Below are positions 10,535-21,463 of a stretch of 64,000 nucleotides of DNA, piece by piece (the first letter of the stretch is position 1; each line of letters begins with the position of its first letter). The notes below the pieces were generated by a model. That model was not told the origin of the DNA and ran no database searches. It worked only from the letters and a program-made list of their open reading frames with translations. A program made the translations under genes and the position numbers. Source of the DNA: Peltaster fructicola (taxonomy: Eukaryota; Ascomycota; Dothideomycetes); contig CP051142.1 of assembly GCA_001592805.2 (NCBI GenBank), positions 744,001 through 808,000 of the forward strand, written 5' to 3'.

Positions 10535-11868
10535 ATGGCGAACACAGACATTGCTCGCATGGGCAAGCGAGTAGTGCAGTACTTCTGGGATCCTCTGCCT
10601 AGAAATGATGATCCTAGCACCCTCTGGTGTCTTGGTCGGTCATACGACTCGAGATACCATGACCCAAGTCATACGCAGCCAGCTCCTGGCACATCACCGT
10701 CAGCATCAGAATCCAACATATCGCAAGCAGACTCTGCTGTCGTTACAGAGATCTCCAAACCCGAACCATCCCTCGACGCTCCACCAACACAGATGTCTGT
10801 GACAGAAGAGGAGGCACTTGGCTGGCCATCGGAGTTCTTAGACGATCTGGAGGCACGGATATGGCTCACCTATCGTAACAACTTCCCACCTATCGCCAAG
10901 TCCTCCGATCCTGCTGCCTCTGCAGCGATGTCTTTCTCAACCAAGCTGCGTAACTTGACGAACCAAGGAGGGTTCACAAGTGATACTGGCTGGGGATGCA
11001 TGATAAGAAGTGGACAGTCATTACTGGCGAACACATTAGCAGCACTGAAGCTGGGAAGAGATTGGCGTGTCGGTCAGCGTACGACTGAGCACAAAGAACT
11101 TATCAGTCTGTTTGCAGATGACCCTCAGGCTCCTTTCTCGATACACAAGTTCGTCGAGCATGGAGCACAGGCTTGTGGAAAGCATCCTGGCGAGTGGTTC
11201 GGCCCAAGTGCCACTGCTCGGTGCATACAGTGAGTCGACTGCTTCGGTTTGGACAATAGCTGACATACTACAGGGCTCTCGCTGCAAAGCACACTGCCAC
11301 AGGCTTGCGAGTCTACGTTCGTCCTGACGATAGTGACGTCTACGCTGATCAGGTCCTTGCTACTGCCACACTGAAGTCAGCTTCTGATGACTTTCAACCG
11401 ACCTTGATCCTTCTAGGCATCCGTCTTGGTATCGATCGTATCACGCCTGTATACCACGCCGCACTGAAGCGAGTTCTTGAGCTCCCCCAATCTGTTGGAA
11501 TTGCAGGCGGGAGGCCGTCAAGCTCGCACTACTTCATTGGTTACCAGGGCGAGAACTTCTTCTATCTCGATCCGCATTCGACTCGGCCGCCAGTGCCTCC
11601 GCAGCCTACAGACGAGGACGTTGCGTCCTGCCATACTCGACGAGTCAGACGTCTCAGGATCACCGAGATGGATCCATCGATGCTGCTTGGCTTTTTGATC
11701 ACCTCGAAGAAGGACTTTGACGACTGGAGAGCTGCTGTGGTAGCCATGGAGGGCAAGGCCATCATACATGTCCACGACACCGAGCCTCGCTATGCCTCTG
11801 GACCTGAGCGACCGGAGGCTGTGGACGAAGTCGAAACCTGGGAGACTGGCGATGACGAGGATGAATGA
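10535..11868 (+). CDS. ATG4: ATG4 autophagy cysteine protease
   Basis: Two exons, 10535-11229 and 11274-11868 (44-nt intron with agctgacat branch), give 429 residues. This is a C54-family peptidase. The catalytic Cys lies in SDTGWGCMIRSGQ, and the Asp-His pair in FFYLDPHSTRP after SSSHYFIGYQG. It also carries the family N-terminal signature VVQYFWDPLPRND and EARIWLTYRNNFPPI. ATG4 trims the C-terminus of ATG8 to expose glycine for lipidation and later removes it from membranes. Residues ~45-95 are a Ser/Pro/Thr-rich insert of the kind usual in filamentous fungi. The C-terminus is acidic (TGDDEDE), in the region where LIR-like motifs occur in the family. The gene looks complete and ordinary. 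Confidence 0.95.
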
Positions 11869-12528
11869 CGTGCTGTATGTCCTTACGAATCATAGCGTAG
11901 CATTGAATACACTATCTTGGCCATCTTCTGCTCCGATTCCTGCCGAGTTTCGTCGCTCGTGGCTTGTCTTTCGTTCTCATCATTTGTTATGATATCTCAA
12001 CGCGAACAAGACACGCTAGATGCCAGATTCGGCGCATTACACAATAAGACGTCAACTTGGCTCTGCTGATCGATTGTGACAGCCGTCGAAAGGCGCAAGG
12101 CTCATCGCGAGTGCTCGCGCATGTTCAGAGTGTAGCATGCTGGTAGTGTGTGAAGAACAGTGGTGCATAATCGCGAGGAGAAGTGTGAGAGAATCTTGAG
12201 TTATCAATCATGCATTCATCTATAGCATAGACTAGAGAAGTACTATGCCATCTGCTTGCTTCTCGTCGCTACTGTACAGCCACTAATGCTTGAGGTGCTG
12301 GCGATTGACCACCACCTTCGCCTACTGCAGCATGTGCGAAACCCAACAGCTCTACTACACAAGTAGGCATATGGAGCATAAAAGGCAGCAACCCATGGTG
12401 ACCTTTGTAGTGCTCGCGTTATTCGCAACGCCCTTGGAACCCGCCGATCGTGATATTGTGAACAAGAAACCCATCGAGACCCACTGAAAGAACAAACGCC
12501 GCAGACTTATTCAGTCGACTGAGGACGT
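11869..12528. other. Intergenic between convergent ATG4 and H2B
   Basis: 660 bases of 3' flanking sequence for two convergent genes. The only frames, about 60-75 codons, show no motif. Confidence 0.5.
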
Positions 12529-13129
12529 CTATTTGGTGGATGAGGAGTACTTGGTGACGGCCTTGGTGCCCTCAGACACGGCGTGCTTGGCAAGCTCACC
12601 CGGAAGGATGAGGCGGACTGAGGTCTGGATCTCACGCGAGGAGATGGTGCTCTTCTTGTTGTATGCTGCAAGCTTGGATGCCTCAGTTGCGACGCGCTCG
12701 AAGATGTCTGATATCAATGTCAGTAATTGCTCTCGCCACAATCTGTTGATGCTAGAACGTACCGTTGACGAAAGAGTTGAGGATGCTCATGGCACGGTTG
12801 GAGATACCAGTGTCTGGGTGGACCTGCTTGAGGACTAGATGACGCGTCAGTAATGCCGTTTGATGATGCAGACGCGCTGAATCGCATACCCTTGTAGATG
12901 TAAGAGCTGTAAGTCTCCTTTCGGGTCTTGGTTCGCTTCTTCTTGTCTCCAGATGGTGCGGCAGTCTTCTTGCCAGCCTCCTTCTTCTCACCAGCTGGTG
13001 CCTTGCCGGCAGGACCCTTGCCTGCGACAGTTGGAGTCTTCTGTTCAAAATGGTCAGATCATGCAAATCGGAGGCGTGAGAGGCGAGAATCGCCTGAGAA
13101 TCGCGTACCTGAGCTGCCTTTGGTGCCAT
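12529..13129 (-). CDS. Histone H2B
   Basis: Four exons (13129-13109, 13040-12890, 12834-12763, 12707-12529) with introns of 68, 55 and 55 nt give 140 residues, the normal fungal H2B length. The tail is Lys/Ala-rich ([27 protein letters not shown]). The histone fold runs from [19 protein letters not shown] through [19 protein letters not shown] and [20 protein letters not shown] to [20 protein letters not shown]. The terminal TKYSSSTK retains the conserved lysine that is ubiquitinated in H2B. It packages nuclear DNA with H2A, encoded divergently 435 bp away, an arrangement common in fungi and suited to S-phase co-regulation. The first exon is only seven codons. Confidence 0.97.
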
Positions 13130-13564
13130 TTCGTTGATTTGGATGTGAGAGGTTGGTTTTTCGAAGTGGTTTCGAAAGTAGTAGATGAGTTTGGTTGATC
13201 TGGGTGATGGGAATCGATGGACGTGAGAGATATCTGTGGAAATGGAAGAACAAAACGAAAGGCGACGTGATGTGCGAAAGCGCAGCTTAAGTAGTCGCTG
13301 CCGCGGGGACAGGCTTCGCTGTGATTGTGAACAGCGCGCGCGAACAGGATTTGCGCACGAGCCACATAAACACACACAATCAACGCTTCGCAGTGCTCTT
13401 CCCCACGGCTATAAGTTGAGAGCTGCACCTTTTGCCTTCGCGACCTGCTCTTTTTCTTCCATCCATCTTCTCGCACACTCCCACCGACGCAATATTGATC
13501 CTCAAGTCATCCACGACTTCCAACTCATCTACCACAACCAACCAAACCAAATCAATCAGCAAAA
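13130..13564. promoter_or_regulatory. Divergent H2B/H2A histone promoter region
   Basis: 435 bases between the two histone start codons. A TATAAG element at 13410-13415 lies about 150 bases before the H2A ATG. A GC-rich alternating stretch (cagcgcgcgcgaac) near 13332-13345 is a candidate cell-cycle element. The H2A leader is CAAC/CAAT-rich and ends aaaATG. Confidence 0.7.
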
Positions 13565-14841
<1,277 letters not shown>

Positions 14842-15897
14842 CTAGGAGCTCGGATTCGACAACTCGAAGCTAGTAAGTGACACTGCAACATTAGACTTTG
14901 CGTGACAGGTAGCATTGAAGCCGCTGTCGTGAGTACAGTCGATCTCAAACGAGGCTCCATAGTTGCCGTAGATCGAAGAGCCGTTGCTGCACGATCCAGA
15001 TGCGCCGAAGCTTATAGAGCCGTTGTTGATAGCCGCATTCGAGCTTCCGTAGAAGTAGATGTATTGCCATCCGCCTGAGCATGGTACGATGTCGTTGCCG
15101 ACCTCGTGGCGTCTGTATCCTTGTGGGTTCATCTCTGTGCAGGCTGTCCCGTCACTAAACGTGACGTTGATCTGATCTGGAGGACCATATCCAGGTGGTG
15201 ATGGAGGAAGGAAGCCTGTGCAGACGCTGATGTTGCAGCTCGTGCAAGTCGTGTCCTCACGGTAGGGAGTGCACCTAAGAGCTAGTCAGTCTGTGTGCAT
15301 AGGGCAAGTCGACTCATCTTACCATTGACCCTGAGAGTTGATGCAGGCAGTGCCATTACCAACATCTGGACCTGTAACGCAGTCCAAGTTGTGCGTAGAG
15401 TTGAACCACGAGAGGCTGTTCATGGTGACGGATGGCAATGAACATCCTGATGGCACGCTGACAGTACTTGTCGAGCTGACAACAGATGTAGAGGTCGACG
15501 AGGCGTGAGTCGTAGACGCCTTTGCTGTCGAGGTACTGAGGGTAGTGTGGATAGTCGAGGTAGTGTGAGTAGCTGTCTTTGAAGATGACTTGACTGTCTT
15601 CGCACAGGCAGCATCGTAAAACGTGTATGGGCTTGTGTTGTCTGTCTGGATGAACGAGGCTGCTGGCTGCTGGAACAATATGCATTCTGTGTCGCTATAG
15701 GCGAACGACTGACACTTGCTGTCTTTCAAGCACACCGACGAGCAAGCTGAGTATCCGCCTTCCGAGCCACTGTCGTCGTAGTAGTAATCATTTCCGTCGT
15801 TGTCATAACCCTTGACTCCGCAGGTAGATGCTGCGTTTGCTAGAACAGACAATGACTGGAGGAGGAGCGTCAACGTGGAAATCCTGATAGTAGACAT
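14842..15897 (-). CDS. Secreted Ser/Thr-rich glycoprotein of unknown function
   Basis: Two exons, 15897-15323 and 15274-14842 (48-nt intron), give 335 residues. A signal peptide is clear (MSTIRISTLTLLLQSLSVLA, cleavage near ANA). Residues ~25-100 form a Cys-rich segment with the look of a PAN/apple-like module (CSSVCLKDSKCQSFAY, then TECILFQQPA). A Ser/Thr-rich linker of ~50 residues follows, suited to O-mannosylation. The C-terminal half has about ten Cys and many N-glycosylation sequons (NGT, NIS, NVT, NGS, NAT), including CTPYREDTTCTSCN and CSGGWQYIYFYGSS. I see no GPI signal and no catalytic motif. An extracellular or wall-associated role is inferred from composition only. Confidence 0.8.
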
Positions 15898-17453
15898 TGT
15901 GCTGGTGATATTGATGTGAAAGGGACCAACGCTGGAGTATTTAAGTACACACCTACATGGTCATACAGGGCCCATGGGTCGGCCTTGTTCATGCTTAGGT
16001 TGTGACCCAAACCCTGTCAGCGAAGTACAGAAACCATCCAGATCTAGGAGTGATTCTCGTGCTGTGGAGCAAGCGTGGTATGGCTGACCAGAAAGGTCAC
16101 TCACGCCACGGTCCGTGCTGTCGCATTGCATGAAAAGCTTCTTTCAATAGATCTTCGTGGCTTGCGCACCAGGTGGATCTGTACTGCAGTCGTGGATCTG
16201 CCACAAAGGGACCAGTATCTGAGGAGAGCCTGGCAGCGTGTGCACGTTCATGGAACCTCGTGTCCTCTTTAATCCTTCCAGGCACTAAATTCATCCTTTC
16301 TCAGCCTCAACGTTAACAGACTCACAAGTTACAGAGCTGAGAGTATCCAGGAGACTTCTAAGCACACAGTCGTGCCTACTGGTGCTCGTTGTTGAACAGA
16401 ATGAGTCAAGAGATTCGAGAGCCCATGCGAGGACTCGCAGGATCACGGAAGGTGGCTTCACGATTTGAAGGTGTGATTCCAGAACATGTGGTATGACAGA
16501 GACACTGCCGTGATCGCATCAGAACTGCTCCGATATCAACAGATGATCGCTAGCGGCTCGACTGTTGTTGGACTGTCAGCCTGCAGGATCTCGAACATGG
16601 TGTAGTCATGCATCAAGCATTGTGTATGAGCTGGGCTGCTGAGGATCTGCGTCTGGCGGAGACTCAGCTATCCACCTCCATAATTTGTTATGTGTTTTCG
16701 TGTCATGTAGCTGGAGGCTCAATGCCACTATTGCCGGCCCCGAGGAATTGTACGTGCGCAGACCTGGTCGTCCGTTGTATTGTGAAGCTGAACCGTCAAT
16801 TATGTTGAACGACCAGCGTTACATGCGGCGTGTTGCTTCAGCTGCACGCGAGAGGATCGCTGATGGCGCTCTTAGCAAGATGAAGGCGCGTGGCTGCTGA
16901 TGAGGTTTGCGAGACGTGAGCCACTGAGCGTGATTCGTAGTACACTCGATTGACAACATCCGAGTACGTAGGACGACACGCTCTGCCTCGCTATACCACT
17001 ATTGGGTAGTAATTCTATGTCAGCAAGTGTACTATGAATGTCAGTGAAGTCATGAGATTGCTGCTTTGGCCCAGTGAGGCGTCCCAGCTTGTTCGACCAG
17101 ACCAGACCAGACAGCGTGTCCCGGCGGGTTCATAAGCGCGAGGCGTATGTGGATTAATGTACACCCAAGCATGCGAGAACATGAAGAGCGCGGCCACGAT
17201 AAAACGTGAGCATTGTACCTCTTGATCGAGACCTGCGTGTGCTTTGATTAGCTGCTCAAGCAACAGTACCTTTGTGTATTGCCAACACTGAGATGGCGCC
17301 TAAGCACAACAAATACCGACGTCGAGCATAGGCACGAAACAGCGACGATATCTGCAGCAGGGATACGCTTGTGCTCAACTCTTTCATTGTAACTCCATTG
17401 CTTATATGTACAAGACTATGCTATTCCCTATTCGCCTCTTAAGTTGCGGTCGG
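15898..17453. other. Gene-poor region with weak coding-like fragments
   Basis: 1.56 kb without a supportable gene. Short plus-strand stretches around 16401-16600 and 16700-16900 read like protein (for example SELLRYQQMIASGST, and later LYVRRPGRPLYCEAEPS with an AT-hook-like core). They lie in different frames with intervening stops, and I could not join them with convincing splice sites. They may be remnants of a decayed gene or chance. Confidence 0.35.
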
Positions 17454-17901
17454 TTACAGGTGCATTTTTGGAGGGGCTGTGCGGAAAGTCAGCAGTGTCT
17501 TCAACGAGCCCAGACAGACCTACGGTCAAGAATTGGAGCAGGAAGATTTCGCTCGTATTTGCTTCCACCTGGTGCAGTTGGTGGCCTGTATGGATCTGGG
17601 TGCTTCCACTTCTCCAGCAGATCTTGTGTTTGCTCAATGATGATCTAGCCTTTGTCAGTCTCTGCACCTCTCGTGGCATCAAGCTCTTCCATACTCTCTG
17701 CTGTCGTGGCTCGCTGACGTGCTTGTTGGCCTCGAAAAGATCTCGGATGTACAACGCTTGGCCTCGCCAAAGGTTCCTGTGGATGGTCCAGTCGAGGCTG
17801 AGCTTCAATGCGCGGCGATACAGAGAGCTGTGAATGTTAGTTGGTGGTGCCCAGGAATGCTCCTGCTGAAAAGCTTACAGGACAGTAGCCTTGGTCGACA
17901 T
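17454..17901 (-). CDS. Complex I LYR subunit (NDUFB9/B22-like)
   Basis: Four small exons (17901-17879, 17827-17695, 17644-17524, 17476-17454) with introns of 51, 50 and 47 nt give 99 residues. The LYR signature is LSLYRRALKLSLDW, followed by TIHRNLWRGQALYIRDLFEA and EPRQQR. After the second intron comes IIEQTQDLLEKWKHPDPYRP, and the protein ends LDPPPKMHL. This matches the mitochondrial NADH:ubiquinone oxidoreductase B22/NDUFB9 subunit, an accessory membrane-arm protein. The last exon codes only eight residues. It is supported by a strong gtaggt donor and a perfect gctgac branch; reading through instead gives a different ending. The gene is divergent from KGD2, another mitochondrial gene. Confidence 0.9.
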
Positions 17902-18224
17902 CTCGACTACAACAGTCTCGCGACCGGCGCAAGATGGGTCGTGTACTGAAGTGTTGTTGTGTCGAGGAGCTGTCACTGCAGGCCCGGACAAGTGGATAAC
18001 GAGTGAAGACACTCAATGCTCTCGGTTGTGGTTGACGACGAAGACGGTATCAGCCGCGCATCTAGCCAATGACTGCCGGCTAGGAGCAGCTTCTTGAGCT
18101 TTGCTCTGACGTACAAACTCAAACTGTCATATCCCAACACCTGAAGAACATCAGCCGGCATCCTCCCTGCTTGTTGTCCTTTTTCAAACACATTGGCGCA
18201 GTGCCTATCAACATCCGGAAGTTC
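17902..18224. promoter_or_regulatory. Bidirectional promoter region of two mitochondrial-protein genes
   Basis: 323 bases between the divergent start codons of the complex I subunit and KGD2. No specific motif was identified. Confidence 0.55.
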
Positions 18225-19822
18225 ATGTCGAGCTCACAGTGTCTTCGCCGGCTCGCTGCCGGCTCAGTTCAGCGACAAACACAAAGACAGCTTGCTGGTA
18301 CTATATCGCGCAGGAGTATCCTGGGCTCACAATGCGCTGCTCGATCGCTCTCATCGAGTACTAATGGTTCGACGCTGTCACGAGCAAGCATCATCGCCAC
18401 GAAGTATGCGGCTCCTGCACGTATCGTAGCAATGCTAACAACAAAAAGACAATCTATCCTTTCCGCACCACGTCGATCATTCAGTCTGACATCAGCACGA
18501 TATGGTGAGTCGGGTCATGTTGTTGGTGAGCGATGCTGACTCAAAATAGAGGACGTCACAGTCGAGGTGCCATCAATGGCAGAATCTATCTCAGAGGGCA
18601 CGCTCAAACAGTTCATGAAGCAGGTTGGCGACCACGTCGAGCAGGATGAGGAGATCGCATCCATCGAGACTGACAAAATCGACGTCGCTGTCAACGCTCC
18701 TGTTGCAGGTGTGATAACAGAGCTTCTTGTGAAAGAGGAGGACACAGTCACAGTTGGACAAGCATTGGCAAAAATCAACGCAGGCGCAGAAGGAGGCACC
18801 AAGGAGGCAAAGTCCGAACCAAAAGAGGCGGCATCAGATTCACAGAAGACATCTAGCCAGCCAGAAGGTGAAAAGGAGGATACAAAGTCAAAGCAAGAGT
18901 CAAAGCCGGCCCCTCCCAAGCAAGAATCGAAGCCAGAACCACCAAAGCAAGAGTCGAAACCAGAGCCGCCAAAGCAGGAATCAAAACCTGCTCCTAAGCC
19001 ACAGGAATCGAAACCAAAGGATAGCAAGTCTGAGGCCGAGCCAAAGTCTACTGGACCATATGGCAACCGTGAGGAACGCCGTGTCAAGATGAACCGCATG
19101 CGTCTGAGGATCGCTGAGCGCCTGAAGCAATCCCAGAACACTGCAGCATCGTTGACAACCTTCAACGAGGTTGACATGACTGCCGTGATGGACATGCGCA
19201 AGAAGTACAAGGATGAGATCTTGAAAAAAACTGGTATCAAGATTGGCTTCATGAGTGCCTTTGCAAAGGCTGCAATCCTTGCCATGAAAGACGTCCCAGC
19301 AGTCAACGCCAGCATTGAGGGTCCAGGTGGTGGTGACACTATCGTCTACCGTGACTACGTCGACATCAGTGTAGCCGTAGCCACTGAGAAAGGTCTCGTC
19401 ACTCCAGTCGTCCGCAATGCTGAGAACATGAGCTTGGTTCAGATCGAATCAGAGATTGCCGACCTTGGCAAGAAGGTATGTTGCTCGGTGAGGACTTTCA
19501 TGATATAGCTAACATTACCCAGGCACGAGACAACAAGCTCACCATTGAAGACATGGCTGGTGGCACATTCACCATCTCCAACGGAGGCGTGTTTGGCTCC
19601 CTCATGGGCACTCCAATCATCAACCTTCCACAGACTGCTGTGCTCGGACTTCACGCCACGAAGGAGCGACCAGCTGTCGTCGATGGCAAGATCGAGATCC
19701 GTCCACTCATGTACCTCGCCCTCACCTACGACCACAGATTATTGGATGGCAGAGAAGCTGTCACCTTCCTGGTCAAGATCAAGGAATACATTGAAGATCC
19801 TCGAAAGATGCTCCTGGCATAG
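18225..19822 (+). CDS. KGD2: Dihydrolipoamide succinyltransferase, E2 of 2-oxoglutarate dehydrogenase
   Basis: Exons 18225-18504, 18550-19475 and 19523-19822 give 501 residues. An N-terminal Arg/Ser-rich mitochondrial presequence comes first. The lipoyl domain follows (~94-170) with the lipoylated lysine in [12 protein letters not shown] (K136), then a long Pro/Lys/Glu linker. The catalytic domain begins [20 protein letters not shown] and ends with the active-site His-Asp context [12 protein letters not shown]. It transfers succinyl groups to CoA in the TCA cycle. There is no E1/E3-binding subdomain, as is typical for KGD2. A further 45-nt intron at 18404-18448 is likely within the presequence (gtatgc..tgctaac..aaag). 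It is in frame either way, and removing it gives 486 residues. The linker holds a 27-bp tandem repeat. Confidence 0.95.
18891..19025 (+). repeat. 27-bp tandem repeat encoding KQESKPxPP units in KGD2
   Basis: Five 27-base units (18891, 18918, 18945, 18972, 18999) encode [18 protein letters not shown] twice, KQESKPAPK and the diverged PQESKPKDS. The unit length is a multiple of three, so copy-number change lengthens or shortens the flexible linker between lipoyl and catalytic domains without breaking the frame. Confidence 0.9.
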
Positions 19823-19905
19823 ACGCGAAAGCATACGCGGTAAGGGGGGTTTTTGAGTGTTCAGCGGCGGCGTATCTAGTCATTGTACAAATCCTGTTGT
19901 AATCA

Positions 19906-21258
19906 TCACAATCGCGGTCGTGCCGGTGTTTCCTCCTGATGCAACTGCTCGACGACCCAGGCTCGGATCACAGAGATCAGCTTGTCAACCTGCTCGAAGG
20001 TGTTCCCGGCATGCAGGCATATTCGTATTCGTTCTGCGCCTATTGGCACTGTTGGAGGCACGATGCCACGCACAGTCAAGCCATTGATCTGGCAGTACGT
20101 AGCGAGACTCTTCGGTCGCGAAGACAGGATCGCGAAGATGGGCGTCTTTGGACAGTCAGGTGGTGCTCGAAGTAGGTGTGTGGAAGACAAAGCCTCCATT
20201 CCTAGGAGGCGTCCGTGGAGGTATGTGCTCAGATGCTGTACACTGCGTGCGAGCTACATTTGTCAGTTGTGTCTTGATGCTTGATAGTTGCGCTTACCAG
20301 CTCAGTCTTGCCACTCTGCATGTATGTGTAGGAAGCCTTGATCGCTGCCAAGCCTGGGTAAGACATGAAGGTCGTGTAGATGAGAGGTCGTGCGTAGTTA
20401 ATCAGATACTCCCTGACAAGAGGGCTACACAGTATTGCCGCTGTGGAACATTAGCTGAGGACAGATATTGCTTCAGCAATACTCACCTCCATTAGCCGCT
20501 AAAGACTTCCCAAATGTGTGCAATCGGATCAAGAATCGATCTTGCAGATCAAGCTCATGCACCAGACCTCGACCACAGGTGCCAAATAGTCCTGTAGAGT
20601 GCGCCTCATCGACGATAACGTGAGCATTGCCTTCTGGTAGTAGCTCCGCCAGTGCACCCAGGATCTCCTGCAGAGGAGCAATGTCTCCATCCATGCTGTA
20701 GACAGTCTCTAAAGCCACGAAAATGCTTCGCTCTCCAGTCGACAATGCAGCGTCTTCAAGGCAGAGCTGATTGACCACGCTTCTCAAAGCAGAGACATCG
20801 TTGTGGGCGAAACATATACATTTGCTCGCCCGAGACAGCCTCATACCATCATGGACGCTTGCGTGTATGAATTCGTCATACAAGATGATGTCTCCAGGCT
20901 GCGGCAGACATGAGAATATGCCTACGTTGGCATCGAAGCCAGAGTTGCAGAGTAAGGCACTCTCTGCTTGATGGAACTCGGCGATCGTTTGCTCCAGTCG
21001 TTCTGCATACGTCGAATTGCCATCGAGCAGTCTAGATCCTCCACTGCCCAGTTGACCCTGCGTTGGAGCAGTCTGTAGCTCTTCCAAGTATAGACGTCTT
21101 AGCTCTGCAGATATCGAGAGTGACAGGAAGTCATTTGATGAGAAATCGATGGCATTGGTATGGTTGACGGTCAGACGTCGGATTGTAGCTTGCGAGCTTC
21201 GTCTTGCAAGCGCTGATGTGAGAGCATCCTCGAGATGCGATGGTCGCTTATGTTGCAT
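19906..21258 (-). CDS. 8-amino-7-oxononanoate (KAPA) synthase, biotin pathway
   Basis: Exons 21258-20487, 20440-20298 and 20235-19906, introns 46 and 62 nt, give 414 residues. This is a class II alpha-oxoamine synthase. The N-terminal substrate region is SNDFLSLSISAELRRLYLEE, with GSGGSRLLDGN. The PLP-domain Asp is in VIVDEAHSTGLFG, and the Schiff-base lysine in HTFGKSLAANGA. It condenses pimeloyl-CoA (or ACP) with alanine. The C-terminus is ARPRL. The final PRL fits the type 1 peroxisomal targeting consensus, and KAPA synthase is known to be peroxisomal in Aspergillus. It is divergent from bioDA with 205 bp between starts, so the two next-step enzymes probably share control. It resembles bacterial BioF; 5-aminolevulinate synthase is excluded by the missing presequence and by context. 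Confidence 0.92.
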
Positions 21259-21463
21259 GCTTTGCAGACCACATGTTTTCTCTCAACACTCTGAGCAATC
21301 GTTAGAGTCAGTCATTGACGCCCGTTGGCCGAGGATCGGATCAACTCCACTCGAATCCGCTTGCACCCTTTTGAAGTCTTCAACAAGAAGAGCTCGGCTC
21401 GGACCCTGCATGAGTTTCTCGGACATCTGAATGATTGATCGTTGTTCTCGCCAGCATGTCACC

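Noticed and set aside
18515-19339. 274-codon minus-strand ORF with repeated Gly/Ser/Cys units
   Set aside because: Antisense reading of the KGD2 linker repeat; not a cysteine-rich repeat protein.
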